This document shows, piece after piece, positions 51,920 through 60,107 of a stretch of DNA of 64,000 nt. Made by a program: the position numbers and the translations under genes. Within the stretch, counting starts at the first letter, position 1. Every line of letters starts with the position of its first letter. This DNA comes from Pseudomonas bohemica. Its GTDB lineage: Bacteria; Pseudomonadota; Gammaproteobacteria; Pseudomonadales; Pseudomonadaceae. The DNA lies in contig NZ_NKHL01000112.1 in the NCBI RefSeq assembly GCF_002934685.1, positions 62,001 to 126,000 of the forward strand, in the 5' to 3' direction. The notes beneath the pieces were generated by a model. That model ran no database searches. It was given only the letters and a program-made list of their open reading frames with translations, and was not told the DNA's origin.

Positions 51920-52786
51920 ATGAAGAGCTACCCCATGCAACTCGATTCCTGCTTCGGTACAAAGGTGTTCAGCAAGACGCTTAAAAGCCTGAGCCTCGCA
52001 GTGGCGCTCGCCCTGTTGCCGCTGGCGGCGCATGCCGACCAGTTGGCGGACGTGAAGAAAGCCGGTGAGCTGGTGGTCGGTACAGAGATGCAATTCGCCC
52101 CGTTCGACTTCCTCGAAGCGGGGAAACAGCAAGGCTTGAACGCCGAGCTGTTCGCCGAGCTGGGTAAGGAGCTAGGGGTCAAGATCAAGTTCCTCGACCT
52201 GCCTTGGCCAAGCGTTCTGCCGGGGCTGGAAGCCAAGAAATTCGACGTGGTGGCCGGCCCGATCATCGTCACCAAGGCGCGTAAAGAGCGCTACCACTTC
52301 GTCTCGCCGATTGCCGAAGCCACCGTGGCACTGATCGCCGGTGCCAAGGACGACAGCATCAAGAAGCCGGAAGACATCTCGGGCAAAACCGTCGGCGCCG
52401 GCAAAGGCTCGGCGCAGCTGGAAGAGCTGAAAACCTTCGCCGCGACCCTGCCGGAGAAGGTCACCATCCGTGAATATGTCGACAACAACCAGGCCTACGC
52501 TGACCTTGCGGCCAAGCGCATCGTGGCGGTGGCCAACTCATTGCCGAACATCTCCTACGTCGCCGCGCAAAAAGCCAACCTGTACAAAGTGGTGCAACCA
52601 CCGTTTGGCAAGAAATCCTACTTCGCCTATCTGGGCCGCAAGGACGCTGATGCCGACAGCCTGATCGCGGCGCTGGATACCGCCGTGACCAAGATGCACG
52701 ACGACGGCCGCCTGGCTGCCCTGCAGAAGAAATGGCTGGGCGCTGAAATGGACGTGCCGAAGGGTGATTTCGATCCGACCTGGTGA
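51920..52786 (+). CDS. Amino-acid-type ABC transporter periplasmic binding protein
   Basis: The 288-residue product is started at MKSYPMQLDSCFGTK because GAGGAG lies seven bases upstream; an ATG five codons earlier overlaps that Shine-Dalgarno. A long signal peptide (cleavage at AAHADQ) precedes the class-3 binding fold: GELVVGTEMQFAPFDFLE, FLDLPWPSVLPGLEAKKFDVV, GKTVGAGKGSAQLEEL and DGRLAALQKKWLG. It captures the substrate for the two permeases and ATPase that follow. Ligands of such proteins are amino acids or related acids. Confidence 0.88.
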   Translation: MKSYPMQLDSCFGTKVFSKTLKSLSLAVALALLPLAAHADQLADVKKAGELVVGTEMQFAPFDFLEAGKQQGLNAELFAELGKELGVKIKFLDLPWPSVLPGLEAKKFDVVAGPIIVTKARKERYHFVSPIAEATVALIAGAKDDSIKKPEDISGKTVGAGKGSAQLEELKTFAATLPEKVTIREYVDNNQAYADLAAKRIVAVANSLPNISYVAAQKANLYKVVQPPFGKKSYFAYLGRKDADADSLIAALDTAVTKMHDDGRLAALQKKWLGAEMDVPKGDFDPTW

Positions 52787-52840
52787 TCGTCAGCCGCCAC
52801 ATTGGGCGGCTCGTTCCGGGATCTCCCAGGCGACCCGGAC

Positions 52841-52936
52841 CCTGTGGAAGTGAGCTTGCTCACGAATGCGCGGGTACAGTCGGAACAGATGCTATGAATG
52901 TACCGGCCCCTTCGTGAGCAAGCTCAATCCCGCAGA
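52841..52936. repeat. REPIN between binding-protein and permease genes
   Basis: The arms CCTGTGGAAGTGAGCTTGCT and CTTCGTGAGCAAGCTCAATC enclose a spacer that includes ATGTACCGGCCCC. The same arm-plus-spacer segment recurs in the REPIN at 60991-61100. As RNA it would form a long hairpin inside the ABC operon, which may lower expression of the permeases relative to the binding protein. Confidence 0.85.
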
Positions 52937-53016
52937 GGTCGAGGTGGTGTTCGAAATTGGGCACAACCTGATGGCAGAGATGTTGATAAGCCTCGATCCA
53001 AAGCTGGAGTCACACC

Positions 53017-53676
53017 GTGTTCGATTGGCCCTTGCTGCAGCAAAATGCCCCTCTCCTGCTCGACGCCCTGTGGGTAACGTTGCAGGTTTCCATTGCCGCG
53101 CTGGCAATCGGTTTTGTCATCGGCATCGTCGTCGGCAGCCTGCGCCTGTCGCCGGTTCCCCTGCTTCGCCGTCTGGGCGGGGCCTATATTTTCGTGTTCC
53201 GCGGCATTCCGCTGCTGGTGCAACTGCTGTTCATCTATTACTTTCTGCCGCGCATCGGCCTGCCGAATGTCTCGCCCACGATGGCGGCGATCATCGGCCT
53301 GTCGCTGGCGGCCGGTGCCTACATCGCCGAGATCATGCGTGGTGGCTTTCTTGCGATTCCTGGCGGCCAACTGGAAGCAGCCGGCCTGCTGGGCCTGAGC
53401 ACCAGCCAGATGCTGCTGCGCATCCGCGTGCCGCAGGCCGTGCGCCTGACGCTGCCCGCGTTGGTCAATGAAATGATTCTGCTGATCAAGGCCTCGTCGC
53501 TGGTCTCGGTGGTCGGCCTGGCCGACCTGACCCGCACCGCGCAAAACCTCGCCGCCAGCGACTATATGTTCATCCAGGATTACTTGATGCTGGCTGGCTT
53601 CTACTGCCTGATCAACGTCCCCCTGGCGTACTGCGGCAGCCTGCTCGAGCGCCGGTTGAAGGAGCAGACCGCATGA
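53017..53676 (+). CDS. Amino-acid ABC transporter permease 1 (HisM/GlnP class)
   Basis: This 219-residue inner-membrane protein uses a GTG start with GGAG seven bases upstream. Five hydrophobic segments are visible and the cytoplasmic EAA loop is AGGQLEAAGLLGLSTSQMLLRI-like (GGQLEAAGLLG). The N-terminal TLQVSIAALAIGFVIG and SVVGLADLTRTA segments are typical of the polar-amino-acid permease family. It pairs with the second permease, whose ATG overlaps its stop. Confidence 0.9.
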   Translation: MFDWPLLQQNAPLLLDALWVTLQVSIAALAIGFVIGIVVGSLRLSPVPLLRRLGGAYIFVFRGIPLLVQLLFIYYFLPRIGLPNVSPTMAAIIGLSLAAGAYIAEIMRGGFLAIPGGQLEAAGLLGLSTSQMLLRIRVPQAVRLTLPALVNEMILLIKASSLVSVVGLADLTRTAQNLAASDYMFIQDYLMLAGFYCLINVPLAYCGSLLERRLKEQTA

Positions 53677-54344
53677 TCTTCGACCCGAAAATCGTCACCG
53701 ACCACCTGGGCGATATCGGTTCGGGCTTTCTGGTCACCCTTGGCACCTGGAGCAGCGGCGTGGTGCTGGGCATCGCCCTCGGTATGCTGATTGCCGTGGC
53801 GCAGGTGTTCGGCAACAACTTCGTGCGCGCGCCGCTGCGGGTGTTCATCGAACTGATCCGCAGCACGCCGTTTCTGGTGCAGCTGTTTCTGGTGTACTAC
53901 GGCGGCCCGGCGTTCGGCCTGAGCCTGGACCCGATCCCCGCCGGCATCCTCGGCCTGGGGGTCTACGGCAGCGTGTACTTCGCCGAGATCTTCCGCCTCG
54001 GTTTCGAATCGGTCGCCCGGGGGCAACTGGAAGCCGCCGACTGCCTGGGCATCTCCCGCCTGCAATGCATCTGGCGCATCCAGGTGCCGCAGATGCTGGT
54101 GATCATCCTCCCCGCGCTGATCAACATGATTACCGTGCTGTGCAAGGAAACCGCCGTGTTGTCGATCATTACCATCCCGGAGCTGACGATGGTCCTGACC
54201 GGCATCGGCTCGGAAACCTTCGCCTTCGTCGAAACCCTGCTGATGCTGTGCATCGGCTACCTGATTCTGGTGGAACTGTGCTCGCGGCTGGGCATGCTCC
54301 TGGAAAGCCGTGTCGGCCGTTTCATGAGCAGGCAACCACGATGA
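53673..54344 (+). CDS. Amino-acid ABC transporter permease 2 (HisQ/GlnP class)
   Basis: The 223-residue permease overlaps the previous gene by ATGA. It has the same five-span fold with the EAA loop (ARGQLEAADCLGISRLQCIW) and PELTMVLTGIGSETFAF near the C-terminus. Two related permeases form the membrane heterodimer of the importer. Confidence 0.9.
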   Translation: MIFDPKIVTDHLGDIGSGFLVTLGTWSSGVVLGIALGMLIAVAQVFGNNFVRAPLRVFIELIRSTPFLVQLFLVYYGGPAFGLSLDPIPAGILGLGVYGSVYFAEIFRLGFESVARGQLEAADCLGISRLQCIWRIQVPQMLVIILPALINMITVLCKETAVLSIITIPELTMVLTGIGSETFAFVETLLMLCIGYLILVELCSRLGMLLESRVGRFMSRQPR

Positions 54345-55246
54345 ACAGCCTCCTGATTCCCAGCGGCGCCGTGTCCGCCAGCACACGCGAGAAACAAGGT
54401 GAAAGCATGAAGATTTCGGCAACAGCGCCCGGCGAGCAGCCCACCATTCTGACGCTGAGCAAGGTCGGCAAAAGCTTCGGTCCCCTGCGCGTGCTCAAGG
54501 GCATAGACCTTGAGGTGCAACGCTCGGAAGTGGTGTGCCTGATCGGCCCGTCCGGCTCCGGCAAGAGCACCTTGCTGCGCAGCATGGCGTTTCTCGAAGA
54601 ATACGACGAAGGCGAGATTCGCATCGAGGGCCAGCTGCTCGGCTGGCAGAACACCGACAAGGGCCGTCGTCGCGCGCCGCAATCGCAGATCAATCAGGTG
54701 CGCCGCAACATCGGCATGGTCTTCCAGCAGTTCAACCTGTGGCCGCACATGACTGCCATCGGCAACGTCTGCGAGGCCCTGCGCCGGGTGCGCAGGCTGT
54801 CGGCGGATGAAGCGAACAAGCGTGGCATGGCGATGCTGGAAAAAGTCGGGCTGGCGCACAAGGCCAATGCGTATCCAGCCCAGCTGTCGGGCGGTCAGCA
54901 ACAGCGGGTAGCGATTGCCAGGGCGTTGGCGATGGAGCCGCACATCATGCTGTTCGACGAGCCCACGTCGGCCCTGGACCCGGAGTTGGTGGGCGAAGTG
55001 CTGCAAGTGATGAAAACTCTGGCCAAGGAAGGCATGACGATGGTCGTGGTCACCCATGAGATGGGTTTCGCCGCGCAAGTGGCCGATTCGGTGATCTTCC
55101 TCGATCAGGGTGAAGTGGTGGCCCGTGGCACGCCGCAGCAGATTTTCCATAACGCCGAACAGCCGCGCTTACAGCAATTTCTGCAGAACTACCTGGACCG
55201 CAACGCCTTCTGGCAGGACAGCAAACCGCCAACGCCGAACCTGTAG
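54341..55246 (+). CDS. Amino-acid ABC transporter ATP-binding protein (GlnQ/HisP class)
   Basis: I give the ATGA-overlap start (MNSLLIPSGAV), 301 residues. An alternative ATG at 54407 (MKISATAPGEQ) has AAGGTG upstream and would give 279 residues, closer to the family norm. The single ABC domain has Walker A GPSGSGKST, the Q-loop MVFQQFNLWPHMT, signature LSGGQQQRVAIARAL, Walker B IMLFDEPTSALDPE and H-loop VTHEMGFA. It powers the importer. Its stop codon falls inside the left arm of the following REPIN. Confidence 0.9.
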   Translation: MNSLLIPSGAVSASTREKQGESMKISATAPGEQPTILTLSKVGKSFGPLRVLKGIDLEVQRSEVVCLIGPSGSGKSTLLRSMAFLEEYDEGEIRIEGQLLGWQNTDKGRRRAPQSQINQVRRNIGMVFQQFNLWPHMTAIGNVCEALRRVRRLSADEANKRGMAMLEKVGLAHKANAYPAQLSGGQQQRVAIARALAMEPHIMLFDEPTSALDPELVGEVLQVMKTLAKEGMTMVVVTHEMGFAAQVADSVIFLDQGEVVARGTPQQIFHNAEQPRLQQFLQNYLDRNAFWQDSKPPTPNL

Positions 55247-55360
55247 GAGCGCGCTTGCCCGCGATAGGCCGCAGACCAGCAGCACATCCGGGAATCGTGG
55301 CCTACCGCGTTTCCAGGTTTTACGACCGGTTCCCGGCCTATCGCGGGCAAGCGCGCTCCT
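55245..55360. repeat. REPIN with perfect 26-bp inverted arms
   Basis: The left arm at 55245-55270 (begins AGGAGCGCGCTTGCCCGCGA) and right arm at 55335-55360 are exact inverted copies. Within the 64-base spacer lies a second, weaker pairing (CCGGGAA / TTCCCGG). This belongs to the GCGCGCTTGCCCGCGAT family, different from the array family at 13 kb. It starts on the ATPase stop codon and would make a strong transcript-end hairpin before the regulator gene. Confidence 0.93.
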
Positions 55361-55414
55361 GCACAGTGATCGCATGCACTTCACCCGGAACGCACTGCGT
55401 TAAGGAGGTCGATA

Positions 55415-56152
55415 ATGGACAAGCCTGCCCCACAAGCCCTGTATCGGCAGGCGAAAGACTTCGTGCACGGCAAGTTGGTATCCGGAGAATGGAAACCCGG
55501 TGATCTGATTCCTTCGGAAAATCGCCTGGTGCTGGAACTGGGCATGTCTCGCATGACCGTCAACCGGGCGTTGCGGGAGTTGACCGAGGAAGGCCGCCTG
55601 CTGCGGATTTCCGGAGTTGGCACTTTCGTCGCTGAAAGCAAACCGCAATCGAACCTGCTGCACATCTCCAACATTGCCGACGAAATCCTCACCCGTGGCC
55701 ATCGCTATCGCTGTCAGGTGCTGCACCTGGCGCGCGAGTCGGCGTCGATGCCCATCGCCTCGGCCTTGTCTTTGCCTACCGGAGCATCGGTGTTTCACCT
55801 GCTGTGTGTGCATTACGAGGACGACGTGGCGGTGCAACTGGAAGATCGCTACGTCAATCCGCAGGCTGCACCGCAGTTTCTGCAACAGCCGTTTGGCGAT
55901 CAGGTGCAGTCCGCGCGTTACCTATTGCAGATCATTCAACCGGACGAAATGGAACATATCGTCGAAGCCAGCCATCCCTCCGCCGACGAGTTCAAGTACC
56001 TGCAGATCGACCCTGGCGAGCCTTGTCTGGTGCTGATGCGCCGCACCTGGAGCAGCGGTCGGGTGGTGACGTACGTGCGTCTGGTCCACCCGTCTTCGCG
56101 CTATCGTCTTGGCAGCCGCTTGCCGGTCACGGGCGCTTATCGCGACAGCTGA
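55415..56152 (+). CDS. HutC-type GntR regulator (UTRA effector domain)
   Basis: The 245-residue product has an exceptionally good Shine-Dalgarno (AAGGAGGT five bases upstream). The GntR winged helix (residues 10-75, IPSENRLVLELGMSRMTVNRALRELTEEG) is followed by a UTRA ligand domain. That domain shows VLHLARESASMPIASALSLP, QLEDRYVNPQAAPQFLQQPF, EHIVEASHPS and the C-terminal RRTWSSGRVVTYVRLVHP found in HutC. No histidine-utilisation genes are near, so it most likely governs the oxygenase/oxidase/importer module before it. The palindromes at 48934, 49178 and 51810 fit the HutC operator class. HutC family members respond to small acids such as urocanate. Confidence 0.9.
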   Translation: MDKPAPQALYRQAKDFVHGKLVSGEWKPGDLIPSENRLVLELGMSRMTVNRALRELTEEGRLLRISGVGTFVAESKPQSNLLHISNIADEILTRGHRYRCQVLHLARESASMPIASALSLPTGASVFHLLCVHYEDDVAVQLEDRYVNPQAAPQFLQQPFGDQVQSARYLLQIIQPDEMEHIVEASHPSADEFKYLQIDPGEPCLVLMRRTWSSGRVVTYVRLVHPSSRYRLGSRLPVTGAYRDS

Positions 56153-56251
56153 ATCGGACAGACAACCGGTCGGCAGATTCATCGAACGCCTGCGTCCTTG
56201 TGCCCTCGATATCTGTAAGCCCGGTGAATCGGGCATTCAGAAGAGGTGCAT

Positions 56252-56539
56252 ATGGCTACCCAAGATAACCAACAGACCACCGGCCGCCACGACCCTGCCA
56301 TCGACCCGGACACTCCGGACAATCACATGGGCCAGGATACGACGCCAGAATCGACTCAGGGCGGATCGCAAAGCCAGAGCAACAGCGGTGCGCAGACCCA
56401 GCAGAACAATGGCAATCAGTCCGGGGAGAACAGCTTCACGCCGGACTTCAAGCCTGAAGAACACCAATCGACCGATACCACGAGTGAACAAAAAGACACC
56501 GGCGAAACCGACGCCGACATCGATACCCAGGGCGGTTAA
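56252..56539 (+). CDS. Small hydrophilic, disordered-type protein
   Basis: The 95-residue product starts at MATQDNQQTTGRHD, with AGAGG six bases upstream. It is strongly polar (Gln, Thr, Asp, Ser, Asn, Gly), with no hydrophobic core, cysteine or signal peptide (segments SQSQSNSGAQTQQNNGNQSG and DTGETDADIDTQGG). It is almost surely intrinsically disordered. Such short proteins sometimes act as stress-protective hydrophilins, but nothing here proves it. Confidence 0.65.
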   Translation: MATQDNQQTTGRHDPAIDPDTPDNHMGQDTTPESTQGGSQSQSNSGAQTQQNNGNQSGENSFTPDFKPEEHQSTDTTSEQKDTGETDADIDTQGG

Positions 56540-56557
56540 CGTCAAGCATAAAGAACT

Positions 56558-56643
56558 GTAGAAGCGCGCTGACCCGCGATGCGATCTACCAAGTGATGAA
56601 TCTGTCGCAGGTAGACCGTCATCGCGGGCCAGCGCGCCTGTGC
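56558..56643. repeat. Imperfect REPIN of the GCGCGC-GACCCGCGAT family
   Basis: The arms GTAGAAGCGCGCTGACCCGC and CATCGCGGGCCAGCGCGCCT face each other across about 35 bp. They are related to the perfect REPIN at 55.3 kb but with several mismatches. Confidence 0.75.
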
Positions 56644-56787
56644 ATGGGACCACCCTTTTTCAACCCTGCCCGCAGCGCTCAAACTCAAGCATCTGCCCAT
56701 TGCACAGTCCCCTGACAAACCGGCACCATCGGGCCTTCTTCTGTGCTTGCAGTCCCGCCAGCAGTTTTCCCCGGAGCGTTGTCGATA

Positions 56788-58182
56788 ATGGTCCAGCCCG
56801 CTACTCAGGATTCCCCGCGCGTCAGCGATAAGCTCACCCCCCGCGAATTTCGCGGCATGGCAGCGATTCTGATGTCCATCGCGCTCGCGACCCTCGATAC
56901 CGCCATCGCCAACACTGCCCTACCCGCCATCGCCGCGGACCTGCATGCCTCGCCGGCTGCGTCGGTGTGGATCATCAACGCCTATCAACTGGCGGCGGTT
57001 GCCACGCTATTGCCCTTCGCGGCATTGGGCGGGGTTCTGGGGCAACGCAAGGTGTACCTGGGCGGCCTGATCCTGTTCGTGGTGTCCTCCGCGCTGTGCA
57101 CCTTTTCCTGGTCACTGCCGACCCTCACCGTCGCCCGCGTGCTGCAAGGTATCGGCGCCAGCGCCATCATGAGCGTCAACGCCGGATTGATCAGCTCGAT
57201 CTTTCCTCGCGAGCGGCTCGGTCGCGGTCTGGGCATGAACGCACTGGTGGTCGGCACTGCATTTTCAGTCGGTCCCACCGTTGCTTCGCTGGTGCTGTCG
57301 GTCGCCAGTTGGCCGTGGCTGTTCGCGATCAACCTGCCGATCGGGGTATTCGCCTTGGTGTTCGCCTGGAACTCCCTGCCCGCCACCAAGCCCGGTAGCC
57401 TGGTGTTCGACCGCACGACGGCGATCCTCAACGTGATCACTTTCGGCGCACTGATCTTCGCCTTGAGTCAGGCGGCGCAACTGGGTTCTATGAGCAGCGT
57501 GCTGATTGCACTGGCGATCTTTCTGGTGGGCGGCGCGGCCATGCTCAAGCGTGAAGCCGGACACCCTGCGCCGATGTTTCCGCTGGATCTGCTCAAGCGC
57601 CCGATGTTCGCCCTCTCCGCGCTGACGGCGTTCTGTTCGTTCGCGACGCAGGGTCTGGCGTTCGTTTCGCTGCCGTTCTTTTTCGAGTCGACACTGGGGC
57701 GGGATCCGGTGCAGACCGGATTTCTCATGACACCGTGGTCAGTGGTGGTGGCGATGATCGCGCCGGTCGCCGGGCGCCTCTCCGATCGATATGCCCCGGG
57801 GCTGTTGGGCGGCATTGGGCTGGCGATGCTGTGCGTGGGGATGATTTCGCTGGCGACCATGCCGGCCGATGCCAGTGTGATTTCCATTGGTGCGCGAATG
57901 ATTCTCTGCGGCCTGGGGTTCGGGTTCTTCCAGGCGCCGAACCAGAAAGCCCTGATGACCAGCGCTCCGAAAGAGCGCTCCAGTGGCGCCAGCGGCACCA
58001 TCGCCACCGCACGCCTGATCGGCCAGGCCACCGGCGCGGCGCTGGTCGCGCTGAGCTTCGGCATTTCCAGCAGCCACGGCCCGGTCCTGGCGCTGAGCAT
58101 TGGCGCAGGGTTCGCGGCAGTGGGCAGTATTGCCAGCGGGTTGCGGTTGGTGACGAAGAATACGGCGAACCCTCGAGTCTGA
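56788..58182 (+). CDS. MFS exporter of the DHA2 (14-span) family
   Basis: This 464-residue protein starts at MVQPATQDSPRVSD; GGAG lies about eleven bases upstream. It shows the DHA2 opening IALATLDTAIANTALPAIAADL, WIINAYQLAAVATLLPFAALG with LGQRKVYLGGL (motif A), the VARVLQGIGASAIMSVNAGL segment and AFSVGPTVASLVLS (motif C). DHA2 proteins export drugs or metabolites in exchange for protons. The gene stands alone and converges on the GntR gene. Confidence 0.88.
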   Translation: MVQPATQDSPRVSDKLTPREFRGMAAILMSIALATLDTAIANTALPAIAADLHASPAASVWIINAYQLAAVATLLPFAALGGVLGQRKVYLGGLILFVVSSALCTFSWSLPTLTVARVLQGIGASAIMSVNAGLISSIFPRERLGRGLGMNALVVGTAFSVGPTVASLVLSVASWPWLFAINLPIGVFALVFAWNSLPATKPGSLVFDRTTAILNVITFGALIFALSQAAQLGSMSSVLIALAIFLVGGAAMLKREAGHPAPMFPLDLLKRPMFALSALTAFCSFATQGLAFVSLPFFFESTLGRDPVQTGFLMTPWSVVVAMIAPVAGRLSDRYAPGLLGGIGLAMLCVGMISLATMPADASVISIGARMILCGLGFGFFQAPNQKALMTSAPKERSSGASGTIATARLIGQATGAALVALSFGISSSHGPVLALSIGAGFAAVGSIASGLRLVTKNTANPRV

Positions 58183-58223
58183 ACCGAGCCTGGGCAGACA
58201 ACACAGGAGCTGGGAGTGAGCTT

Positions 58224-58985
58224 TTAAACTCCGCCCCGACTGAATATCCGGATCACCTCATCCAAATGCCCTGCCATCGCCCGACGCGCGGCTTCGGGAT
58301 CGCGATTTTCCAGCGCTTGCAGGATCAGAATGTGCTCATGCTCCGATCTGAACGGCATGTCGTCCGAGGTGTAATGCGCCTGCAGCCGCTGAAACATACT
58401 GCCGTACTGATGCCCCAACAGGTGCTGGATCAGCAGCGCATACGCAGGATTACCCGAAGCCTGGGCAATGCGGATGTGGAACAGGCGATCGCCTGGGTGA
58501 GTATGGGAGTGCGCGCGGTTGTCGCGGGCGTTGCGTTCGAAAGCGGCGCGAATGCCCCGGAGTTCTTCGTCGCTGGCGTTCTGCGCAGCCAATGCAGCGG
58601 TTTCCGGCTCGATCAGACGTCGCGCCTGCAACAACGCGAACGGCGGGATTTCGGCGCTGAAATCCACCTCGATGCCCAACTCGGGATCAGGGTCCTTCCA
58701 CTGATCGCGAGTGGCCTGAGTCATCACCGGTTCATCCGACAACAGCTGCACCGGCTGTTCGCAGACCAGCACGCCATTGCCAACACGCACATCCACCAGG
58801 CCGATCACTTCCAGCGCGATCATCGCCTCGCGCACCGATGCCCGACTGACTCCCAGCATTTTCGCCAGTTCACGTTCGGCTGGCAGGCGGCTGCCCGGAG
58901 GAAATTCGCCGCTGTCGATCAATGCGCGCAACTGATCGGCAATCTGTCGGTAAAGTCGTTGATTATCAATGGCTTGGATAGGCAT
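58224..58985 (-). CDS. FadR-subfamily GntR regulator, probable regulator of the L-fucose genes
   Basis: The 253-residue product has a GntR winged helix (residues 10-75, LPAERELAKMLGVSRASVREAMIALEVIGLV) and an FCD effector domain. The FCD metal-binding pattern is visible in DRLFHIRIAQASGNP and the His in AMAGHLDEVIRIF. It diverges from the SDR gene that starts the fucose pathway, 244 bp away. Two FadR-like sites (TGGCCTGACCA at 59072 and TGGCCTGACCT at 59160) lie in the gap. FCD proteins bind sugar acids, so fuconate or its keto-deoxy product is a plausible effector. Confidence 0.88.
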   Translation of the reverse strand: MPIQAIDNQRLYRQIADQLRALIDSGEFPPGSRLPAERELAKMLGVSRASVREAMIALEVIGLVDVRVGNGVLVCEQPVQLLSDEPVMTQATRDQWKDPDPELGIEVDFSAEIPPFALLQARRLIEPETAALAAQNASDEELRGIRAAFERNARDNRAHSHTHPGDRLFHIRIAQASGNPAYALLIQHLLGHQYGSMFQRLQAHYTSDDMPFRSEHEHILILQALENRDPEAARRAMAGHLDEVIRIFSRGGV

Positions 58986-59071
58986 CGGTGCTCAGCTCAG
59001 GATTTCGGAACGTCGATCAGCGAAAAAATGGCCTTGTTGAGGCCGCAGACAAGTGCTACAAAATGGCCCAG

Positions 59072-59082
59072 TGGCCTGACCA
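59072..59082. promoter_or_regulatory. FadR-like operator TGGCCTGACCA
   Basis: The site matches the FadR-subfamily GntR pattern TGGTCNGACCA with one mismatch and is palindromic at its ends (TGG ... CCA). It lies within a larger imperfect inverted repeat AATGGCC ... GACCATT at 59062-59084. Confidence 0.6.
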
Positions 59083-59159
59083 TTGGATCGCTGCACTGTG
59101 CGGATCATAGCAAACCTCACGAGTTGAGCGTGTTCGAGATCTCAGCGGCACGCCTGCAA

Positions 59160-59170
59160 TGGCCTGACCT
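59160..59170. promoter_or_regulatory. Second FadR-like half operator TGGCCTGACCT
   Basis: The ten-base core TGGCCTGACC repeats exactly 88 bp after the first site. It is close to the start of the SDR gene, so it could be a downstream operator; its right half is weaker. Confidence 0.5.
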
Positions 59171-59186
59171 TTAGACCTGAAACAGC

Positions 59187-59200
59187 ATTGTCTCCACAAT
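59187..59200. promoter_or_regulatory. ATTGT-CTCC-ACAAT inverted repeat before the SDR gene
   Basis: A perfect 5-bp inverted repeat with a four-base spacer, 30 bp before the SDR start, followed by another TCCACAAT. It may be an additional regulator-binding site or a leader hairpin. Confidence 0.35.
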
Positions 59201-59229
59201 CGTTTCCACAATAAGAACAAGGACTCACC

Positions 59230-59970
59230 ATGGATCTCACCGGTAAGCGAGTGCTCATCAGCGCCGCCGCCCAAGGCATAGGTCAAGCCAGTGTCGAGGC
59301 TTATCTGAAGGCGGGCGCAGAAGTTTTCGCCGTCGATATCAACGGCGCTGCCCTAGACAGGCTACAAGGCGTACACAAGCACGTGCTGGATGTCACCGAC
59401 CACGCCTCCATCGAACGCCTGGCTGCTGAAATCGGTGCGCTGGACGTGCTGTTCAACTGCGCAGGCGTGGTACACAGCGGCACTATCCTCGAATGCTCCG
59501 ATAAAGACTGGAGCTTCGCCTTCGACCTTAACGTCACCGCCATGTACAAGATGATTCGCACGTTTTTGCCGGCCATGCTGGCCAACGGCGGCGGCTCGAT
59601 CATCAACATGTCCTCCGTCGCTTCGGCCATCAAGGGCGTGCCCAACCGCTTTGCCTACTGCGCCAGCAAGGCCGCCGTGATCGGTATCACCCGCTCAGTG
59701 GCCGCCGACTTCGTCGGGCAGAACATCCGCTGTAACTGCATTTGCCCAGGCACCGTGGAGTCGCCTTCCCTGCGTCAGCGTGTGGCCAAACAGGCTGAGC
59801 ACGAACAGCGCGATGAAGCCGAAGTTTATGCCGCGTACGAGGCACGTCAGCCAATGAGGCGTCTGGGAACGCCACAGGAAATCGCGCAACTTGCGTTATA
59901 TCTCGGCTCACCGGCCAGCGGGTTTACTACCGGGACGGCCCAGATCATTGATGGTGGCTGGAGCAACTGA
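59230..59970 (+). CDS. SDR dehydrogenase, probable 2-keto-3-deoxy-L-fuconate dehydrogenase
   Basis: The 246-residue product is a classical SDR: a modified cofactor loop LISAAAQGIGQASVEAY at the N-terminus, DVLFNCAGVV, and the catalytic Ser-Tyr-Lys as NMSSVASAIKG and FAYCASKAAV. The C-terminus TGTAQIIDGGWSN is typical. Enzymes of this size next to an L-fuconate dehydratase oxidise 2-keto-3-deoxy-L-fuconate at C4 with NAD+, giving the 2,4-diketo compound that FAH-type hydrolases cleave. AAGGA lies seven bases before the ATG. It heads the plus-strand pathway genes. Confidence 0.85.
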   Translation: MDLTGKRVLISAAAQGIGQASVEAYLKAGAEVFAVDINGAALDRLQGVHKHVLDVTDHASIERLAAEIGALDVLFNCAGVVHSGTILECSDKDWSFAFDLNVTAMYKMIRTFLPAMLANGGGSIINMSSVASAIKGVPNRFAYCASKAAVIGITRSVAADFVGQNIRCNCICPGTVESPSLRQRVAKQAEHEQRDEAEVYAAYEARQPMRRLGTPQEIAQLALYLGSPASGFTTGTAQIIDGGWSN

Positions 59971-60032
59971 GGCGCCTTCATTCGCTTACATTTCGGTGGC
60001 GATCAACCGCATGCCGTCGGCGTGCTTGCGGA

Positions 60033-60066
60033 TCGCTATCGCCGGCAAGCCGGACTGCTACAGGTC
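60033..60066. repeat. Partial REP-like palindrome
   Basis: GGATCGCTATCGCCGGCAAG plus CCGGACTGCTACAGGT is a REP arm of the CCGGCTTGCCGGC family with a poor partner upstream. It lies between the SDR and FAH-family genes. Confidence 0.4.
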
Positions 60067-60107
60067 GGCGCCGAGACACTGATCATTCATTTCAAAGAGG
60101 ACACCCC

